Shown here: positions 6,463 through 10,050 of the stretch, piece after piece
Numbering within the stretch: the stretch's first letter is position 1
How the letters are laid out: each line of letters opens with the position of its first letter
Assembly: GCA_017882935.1 (NCBI GenBank)
Contig: JADGOP010000050.1
Location: 1-10,050, forward strand
Direction of reading: 5' to 3'
From: Actinomycetota bacterium
GTDB taxonomy: Bacteria; Actinomycetota; Acidimicrobiia; Acidimicrobiales; Iamiaceae
Length of the DNA stretch: 10,050 bases
Made by a program: the position numbers and the translations under genes
Notes under the pieces: generated by a model
Databases searched by the model: none
What the model was told of the DNA's origin: nothing
The model's input: only the letters and a program-made list of their open reading frames with translations

Positions 6463-7745
6463 CCCCGCCCGCCCGCCGGGGGCGCGGCCGGATCCTCGTC
6501 GACGTCGCGCCCCTGCGCGACTCGCGCGACTACCGGTTGCTCTGGGGTGGGCAGCTCGTCTCGTTCGTCGGGACCCAACTCACGGTCGTGGCCGTGCCGG
6601 TGCAGGTCTACGCGATCACACACTCGTCGTTCGCGGTCGGCATGCTCGGCATCGCCCAGCTCGGCCCGCTGCTCATCTGCTCGCTGTTCGGTGGCTCGCT
6701 GGCCGACGCCTTCGACCGCCGCAAGCTGCTGCTGGCCACGCAGGTGCTCATGGCGCTCACGAGTGCCGCCCTGGCGCTGAACGCCATGGGGGGCGCGCCG
6801 CAGCTGTGGCCGCTCTACGTGCTGCCCGCCATCGCGGCGGGCCTGTCCGGCATCGACTCGCCGACGCGCAGCGCGGCGGTGCCGTCGTTGGTCCGGCCCG
6901 ACCAGCTCCCGGCGGCGCTCGCCCTCCAGCAGATCCTGTGGCAGACCGCGCTGGTGGTCGGCCCCGCGATCGCGGGTCTGGTGATCGCCCAGGTCTCGTT
7001 GTCGGCCGCCTACTGGGGTGACGTGATCACCTTCGGCGTGGGCTGGTTGGCGGTCTTCTTCATGCGGGCGATGAAGCCGAAGGGCGGTGGCACGCGTGCC
7101 GGCGTGAAGTCGATCGCCGAGGGGCTGCGCTACCTGAAGGGGCGCCAGGCGCTGCAGGGCACCTTCGTGATCGACATCAACGCCATGGTGTTCGGCATGC
7201 CCCGGGCGCTGTTCCCGGAGCTCGCGTCGCGGGTCTTCGGCGGGGGAGCGGGCACCGTCGGCCTGCTCTACGCCGCGCCCGGGGCCGGCGCGCTGCTGGG
7301 AGCGGTGTCGTCGGGCTGGGTCGGGCGGGTGCGCCGCCAGGGCTTCGCGGTGCTCGTCTCGGTGACCGCCTGGGGCCTCGCCATCGTCGGCTTCGGTCTC
7401 ACGTCGATCCTCTGGGTGGCGTTGGTGATGCTCGCCCTCGCCGGCGCGGCCGATGTGGTGTCGGCTGTCTTCCGCAACACCATCCTGCAGGCGAGCGTTC
7501 CCGACCGGCTGCGTGGCCGGCTGTCGGCCGTGCACATCGCCGTCGTCACGGGTGGTCCGCGCCTCGGTGATGCCGAGTCGGGAGCGGTGTCGGCACTCGT
7601 CGGGCCGGAGTTCGCGGTGGTGTCGGGTGGCCTCGCGTGCCTCGCCGGCGTGGGGATCATCGCCAAGCTCATGCCCGCGCTGGGGCGCTGGACGCCCGCC
7701 GACGCGGTGACCGACGACGAGCCCGACGTGGTCGACACCGACTGA
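6459..7745 (+). CDS. MFS exporter, EntS/MFS_3-like
   Basis: 428 aa. The start is TTG at 6459, inside TTGA shared with the peroxidase stop (6460-6462); no ATG or GTG occurs before the first membrane helix. A 25-residue basic N-terminus precedes LLWGGQLVSFVGTQLTVVAVPVQVYAIT. GGSLADAFDRRKLL (about residues 78-91) is the MFS loop 2-3 motif A with its Asp and basic residues. DSPTRSAAVPSLVRPDQLPAALAL and the later DRLRGRLSAVHIA block are typical of the enterobactin-exporter-like MFS_3 group. Twelve spans are expected; the C-terminus is hydrophilic and acidic (DAVTDDEPDVVDTD). Members export siderophores, drugs or lipophilic compounds. Coupling to a peroxidase suggests stress or detoxification, but no substrate can be named. 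It is not a recent copy of the minus-strand MFS, as their sequences differ throughout. Confidence 0.87.
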   Translation: MTPPARRGRGRILVDVAPLRDSRDYRLLWGGQLVSFVGTQLTVVAVPVQVYAITHSSFAVGMLGIAQLGPLLICSLFGGSLADAFDRRKLLLATQVLMALTSAALALNAMGGAPQLWPLYVLPAIAAGLSGIDSPTRSAAVPSLVRPDQLPAALALQQILWQTALVVGPAIAGLVIAQVSLSAAYWGDVITFGVGWLAVFFMRAMKPKGGGTRAGVKSIAEGLRYLKGRQALQGTFVIDINAMVFGMPRALFPELASRVFGGGAGTVGLLYAAPGAGALLGAVSSGWVGRVRRQGFAVLVSVTAWGLAIVGFGLTSILWVALVMLALAGAADVVSAVFRNTILQASVPDRLRGRLSAVHIAVVTGGPRLGDAESGAVSALVGPEFAVVSGGLACLAGVGIIAKLMPALGRWTPADAVTDDEPDVVDTD

Positions 7746-7774
7746 GCAATCGCGGATCGAGGGCCCGGCACCGG

Positions 7775-7780
7775 TACGGT
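7775..7780 (+). promoter_or_regulatory. Weak candidate -10 box (TACGGT) for the helicase gene
   Basis: TACGGT fits the loose actinobacterial TANNNT pattern and lies about 30 bases past the MFS stop. No clear -35 box is present 17 bases upstream. If used, it would give a leader of roughly 125 bases that includes the stem-loops at 7842-7900. Confidence 0.2.
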
Positions 7781-7841
7781 GGATGGTTGCGACGCAGCGC
7801 CACCTCTCATCCGGCGGCGTCGCGGGCCTTCTTCATGTGTG

Positions 7842-7906
7842 GTGCAGATCGTTGCACTGGGCCGAGGCAGGCCCACTCGAGACGAGACCATCACGTGCAA
7901 GAGGAG
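7842..7906 (+). promoter_or_regulatory. Structured 5' leader with alternative pairing next to the helicase ribosome binding site
   Basis: Four consecutive pairings are visible. GTGCA (7842-7846) pairs with TGCAC (7853-7857). TGGGCC (7858-7863) pairs with GGCCCA (7870-7875), loop GAGGCA. CTCG (7876-7879) pairs with CGAG (7883-7886). Alternatively TTGCAC (7852-7857) pairs with GTGCAA (7895-7900), enclosing the last two hairpins as a three-way junction that ends directly at the Shine-Dalgarno GAGGAG (7901-7906). The first and last pairings exclude each other, the usual layout of a switch. Known: DEAD-box helicase and cold-shock mRNAs often have regulated structured leaders. That this one is a switch is inference; stems of 4-6 bp can arise by chance at this GC content. 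Confidence 0.35.
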
Positions 7907-7911
7907 TTCCC

Positions 7912-9129
7912 ATGACCAGTCGCGAAGCCACCGAGTTGGTGGACGCGCCCGAGGGCGAGGCCGACGGCCCGCCCCCCACCTTCCGTTCGCTCGGCGTCGC
8001 CGACGACCTGTGCGACGCCCTCGAGGCGAAGGGCATCGAGTCGCCGTTCGCCATCCAGGCGCTCACCATCGCCGACGGCCTGCTCGGCCGCGACGTGTGC
8101 GGCAAGGCCAAGACCGGCTCCGGCAAGACGCTGGCGTTCGGGCTGCCCACGCTGCAGCGCGTCGCCAAGGCCGAGCCGAAGCGCCCCACGGCCCTCATCC
8201 TGGTGCCGACGCGTGAGCTCGCCACCCAGGTCACCGACGAGCTGGCGCCGCTCGGCGTGGCGCACGGCGTGCGCGTCGAGGCCGTCTACGGCGGCACCGA
8301 CCTCGAGCGTCAGGCCAAGCAGCTCGCCCGTGGGGCCGAGGTCGTCGTGGCCACGCCCGGCCGGCTCATCGACCTCATCGAGCGCAAGGCCGTCGGCCTC
8401 ACCGATATCGGCATCGTGGTCGTCGACGAAGCCGACCGCATGGCCGACATGGGGTTCCTGCCCCAGGTCGAGTGGCTGCTGCGCCACATCGGGCACGGCC
8501 ACCAGACGCTGCTGTTCTCGGCCACCCTCGACGGGGCCGTGCACACGCTGATCGAGCGCTACCAGACCAACCCCGTGCAGCACGAGGTCGACTCGGGCAC
8601 CGTCACCGTCGACGAGATGACCCACCACTTCCTCCTGGTCCACGAGATGGACAAGGTGAAGGTGGCGGCCGCAGCGGCGCGCGGCGTGAACCGCACCATG
8701 ATCTTCGTCCGCACCAAGCGCTCCGCCGACCGGCTGGTGCGCCAGCTCGAGACCGAGGGCCTGCGCGCCGGCGCCATCCACGGCGACCTGCGGCAGAACG
8801 TGCGCGAGAAGTCGCTGGCCGACTTCTCCGAGGGACGCCTTCCCGTCCTGGTCGCCACCGACGTCGCCGCCCGTGGCATCCACGTCGACGACGTCGACCT
8901 GGTCATCCACTACGACCCGCCGGAAGACCACAAGGCGTACCTGCACCGCTCGGGGCGTACCGCCCGCGCGGGCGAGACCGGCGTGGTCCTCACCCTCGTC
9001 CTCTGGGACCAGGAGCTCGAGGTGCGCCGCATCCAGACCCGAATCGGGGTCAAGCAGCCCATGGTGGAGGTCTTCTCCAACGACCCGCGGCTGGTCGACA
9101 TCCGTGCCTGGGTGCCCGACCGCACCTGA
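7912..9129 (+). CDS. DEAD-box ATP-dependent RNA helicase
   Basis: 405 aa. ATG at 7912 follows a strong Shine-Dalgarno GAGGAG (7901-7906) at 5-base spacing; the frame is open further upstream but without such support. All superfamily 2 DEAD-box motifs are present: Q motif (F24, PFAIQ with Q49), motif I AKTGSGKT (66-73), Ia PTRELA, Ib TPGRL, II DEAD (172-175), III SAT (203-205), IV MIFVRTKRSADRL, V VATDVAARGIHVDDVD and VI HRSGRTARAG (345-354). The two RecA-like domains fill the protein. There is only a short acidic N-terminus and no C-terminal basic tail or RNA-binding domain such as DbpA/CsdA carry, so target choice probably depends on partners. Likely role: ATP-driven unwinding of RNA duplexes in ribosome assembly, mRNA decay or cold adaptation. 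It resembles RhlE/DbpA-type cores, but no specific symbol is justified. Confidence 0.96.
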   Translation: MTSREATELVDAPEGEADGPPPTFRSLGVADDLCDALEAKGIESPFAIQALTIADGLLGRDVCGKAKTGSGKTLAFGLPTLQRVAKAEPKRPTALILVPTRELATQVTDELAPLGVAHGVRVEAVYGGTDLERQAKQLARGAEVVVATPGRLIDLIERKAVGLTDIGIVVVDEADRMADMGFLPQVEWLLRHIGHGHQTLLFSATLDGAVHTLIERYQTNPVQHEVDSGTVTVDEMTHHFLLVHEMDKVKVAAAAARGVNRTMIFVRTKRSADRLVRQLETEGLRAGAIHGDLRQNVREKSLADFSEGRLPVLVATDVAARGIHVDDVDLVIHYDPPEDHKAYLHRSGRTARAGETGVVLTLVLWDQELEVRRIQTRIGVKQPMVEVFSNDPRLVDIRAWVPDRT

Positions 9130-9136
9130 GGTCCCC

Positions 9137-9167
9137 ACCTCGGGGGCTGGACAGGAAAACCCGAGGT
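9137..9167. terminator. Hairpin just downstream of the helicase stop
   Basis: ACCTCGGG (9137-9144) and CCCGAGGT (9160-9167) make a perfect 8 bp stem with a 15-base loop, eight bases after the stop codon. There is no T-run after it. It is well placed to end helicase transcripts, but it also abuts the putative promoter of the next gene and carries one CAGGAAAA copy in its loop, so an operator role is possible. Confidence 0.4.
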
Positions 9168-9179
9168 ACTTCAGGAAAA
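9152..9179. repeat. Two CAGGAAAA direct repeats, 20 bases apart
   Basis: CAGGAAAA occurs at 9152-9159 and 9172-9179. The start-to-start distance of 20 bases is close to two helical turns, so a dimeric activator could bind both copies on one face. The A-run stands out against the surrounding GC-rich DNA. Confidence 0.4.
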
Positions 9180-9204
9180 GCAGAAACGTGCCGATCGGAA
9201 CTCG
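9170..9204 (+). promoter_or_regulatory. Possible WhiG/FliA-type promoter giving a leaderless mRNA
   Basis: GCCGATCG (9190-9197) matches 6 of 8 positions of the WhiG/FliA -10 consensus GCCGATAA. Upstream, at the usual 14-16 base spacing, lies TTCAGG (9170-9175), a partial match to the -35 (TAAA/CTCAAG-like). The expected transcription start falls at about 9203-9204, on the GTG of the zinc-ribbon gene, which would explain its missing Shine-Dalgarno. Consensus knowledge is from Streptomyces WhiG and flagellar sigma factors; use here is inference. Confidence 0.3.
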
Positions 9205-10050
9205 TGGATGATTCCAAGGCAGATTCCTCCGCGTCCCCGACCGGGCCTGATTTCTCGGGTCGGTCGTGCGCCGAGTGCGGTTCCGCGCTGCGCGCGGGCG
9301 CGGAGTTCTGCACCGAGTGCGGCGCCTCCGCGGCGCCGCCACCCGAGGCGAGCGTGGGCGGTCCAGCTGCGGGTGAGTGCAGCGAGTGCGGCTCACCGCT
9401 GCGCGAGGGCGCGGCCTTCTGCACCGAGTGCGGCGCCTCGAGCGCGTCGCCCACCCTTGCCACCGGTGCTCCGCCTGCAGCTGCGGCGGCGGCGGCCCTG
9501 CTCCACGAGATCAAGGCGGGTGGCAGCGGCGACGCCGCGGCTGCCCCGACCCCCGACGCCCCGGCTCCGAAGGTCGGCCCCGACAAGCTCGCCGCCGGCC
9601 CCGCCGCCAGCCGCACCATCCTCGCCTCGGTGGGCGCCACGGGCGGCTACTCGTCCACCCGCATCGCGGGCAGCACGCGCCCGGCGCCGCCGACCACGCC
9701 GCCACCCACCTCGGGCATGCCGACGCGGTCCGACGACAACGGCAAGAAGAAGGTCCTCGCGGTCCTCGCCGTCCTCGCCGTCCTGATCACCGCCGGCATC
9801 GTGGTGGTCGCGGCCACGAGCGGCAGCGACCACAACTCGGTCCAGGCGGGCCGGCGCAGCCAGCTCACGTCACACCAGACCAACCAGACCAACCAGACCA
9901 ACCAGACGACCGTCGCCGGGCACTCCGGCAGCAGCACCACGGTGAAGGGTCACAAGGCGAAGAAGAGCAGCAAGGGTGGCACGACCACCTCGGAGGCGCC
10001 CACCTCCACGGTGAAGGGCTCGAAGAAGCACAGCTCGAGCTCGCACGGCA
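9204..10050 (+). CDS. Double zinc-ribbon, single-pass membrane protein (3' end outside window)
   Basis: 282 codons are visible without a stop. The start is GTG 9204 (MDDSKADSSAS); it has no Shine-Dalgarno and is probably leaderless. Two four-cysteine zinc ribbons follow: CAEC...FCTECG (C22, C25, C36, C39) and CSEC...FCTECG (C59, C62, C73, C76), both CxxC-10-CxxC. An Ala/Pro-rich linker (about 80-180) leads to KKK and one membrane segment (VLAVLAVLAVLITAGIVVVAA, about 184-204). After it comes a Ser/Thr/Lys/His-rich tail with three exact TNQ repeats (226-234). By the positive-inside rule the zinc ribbons are cytoplasmic and the tail is outside. Similar zinc-ribbon plus membrane-helix proteins are common in actinobacteria and mostly uncharacterised. 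Proteins with such ribbons often act as regulatory or scaffold modules; a function cannot be assigned. Codon use matches the neighbours. Confidence 0.8.
   Translation, partial: MDDSKADSSASPTGPDFSGRSCAECGSALRAGAEFCTECGASAAPPPEASVGGPAAGECSECGSPLREGAAFCTECGASSASPTLATGAPPAAAAAAALLHEIKAGGSGDAAAAPTPDAPAPKVGPDKLAAGPAASRTILASVGATGGYSSTRIAGSTRPAPPTTPPPTSGMPTRSDDNGKKKVLAVLAVLAVLITAGIVVVAATSGSDHNSVQAGRRSQLTSHQTNQTNQTNQTTVAGHSGSSTTVKGHKAKKSSKGGTTTSEAPTSTVKGSKKHSSSSHG
9267..9440 (+). repeat. Tandem duplication encoding the two zinc ribbons
   Basis: The two ribbon-coding units are offset by 111 bases (37 codons). A 23-base stretch is identical at 9306-9328 and 9417-9439, and the flanking sequence is strongly similar. 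This points to an internal duplication kept similar by selection, gene conversion or recent origin. Confidence 0.75.
9753..9785 (+). repeat. In-frame 9-base repeat in the membrane helix
   Basis: GTCCTCGC(G/C) is repeated three times and followed by GTCCTG, encoding VLA-VLA-VLA-VL, the first half of the membrane segment. Such a repeat can change length by slippage in 3-residue steps, which would lengthen or shorten the helix. Confidence 0.7.
9879..9905 (+). repeat. Three perfect in-frame ACCAACCAG repeats (TNQ)3
   Basis: Three exact 9-base copies at 9879-9887, 9888-9896 and 9897-9905, flanked by partial copies (CAG before, ACGACC after). They encode Thr-Asn-Gln three times in the predicted outer tail. 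Copy number could vary between strains without breaking the frame. Confidence 0.9.

Noticed and set aside
9144..9200. Possible cyclic-dinucleotide riboswitch before the zinc-ribbon gene
   Set aside because: The GGAAAACC-like text recalls GEMM elements, but the conserved core and second stem are absent and the region is too short.
7891..9396. 501-codon minus-strand open frame opposite the helicase
   Set aside because: Antisense shadow of a strongly coding GC-rich gene; its His/Gly/Val/Asp-rich composition has no recognisable motifs.
9208..9786. 192-codon plus-strand frame beginning with ATG inside the zinc-ribbon gene
   Set aside because: Arg/Pro/Ser/Ala-rich out-of-frame product. The frame from GTG 9204 gives two perfect CxxC-CxxC ribbons and a membrane helix.

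Overview
The window is very GC-rich, densely packed chromosomal DNA. It uses GTG and TTG starts freely, ends its codons in G or C, and often lacks clear Shine-Dalgarno sequences. This points to a high-GC actinobacterium. The mix of an acyl-CoA dehydrogenase with an extended C-terminus, PhyH and MFS genes and a zinc-ribbon/Ser-Thr tail protein would suit an Acidimicrobiia-like lineage, but that placement is inference. No RNA genes, insertion sequences, CRISPR arrays or phage genes were seen, and no gene-free stretch exceeds 300 bases.

Layout. Bases 1-714 (+) hold the 3' end of an acyl-CoA dehydrogenase gene. It converges, across about 160 hairpin-rich bases, on a minus-strand pair: an APH-fold small-molecule kinase (2904-1906) followed after 34 bases by a membrane-anchored endonuclease/exonuclease/phosphatase-family (EEP) protein (1871-876). 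The kinase is preceded by a possible 14-codon leader ORF that has a better Shine-Dalgarno than the kinase. A second minus-strand run goes MFS transporter (5888-4773), PhyH-type Fe(II)/2-oxoglutarate dioxygenase (4710-3895), serine beta-lactamase-like hydrolase (3898-3071); the last two overlap by TTGA. Diverging from the MFS gene is a plus-strand pair: a glutathione-peroxidase-family thiol peroxidase (5974-6462) and a second, unrelated MFS transporter (6459-7745), again overlapping by TTGA. Next come a DEAD-box RNA helicase (7912-9129) with a structured leader, and the 5' part of a gene for a double zinc-ribbon, single-pass membrane protein (9204 to the window end).

How the genes may work together. 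The MFS-PhyH-hydrolase run could be a small uptake or export and modification unit for an unknown small molecule. The peroxidase-MFS pair could belong to detoxification. The rest looks like housekeeping or accessory metabolism. No complete novel system is proven.

The most distinctive signals are: an apparent N-to-E and E-to-Q exchange at two metal-site positions of the EEP protein; the leader ORF before the kinase; mutually exclusive stems ending at the helicase ribosome binding site; and a possible WhiG/FliA-type promoter giving a leaderless mRNA for the zinc-ribbon protein. All need computation or experiment to confirm.
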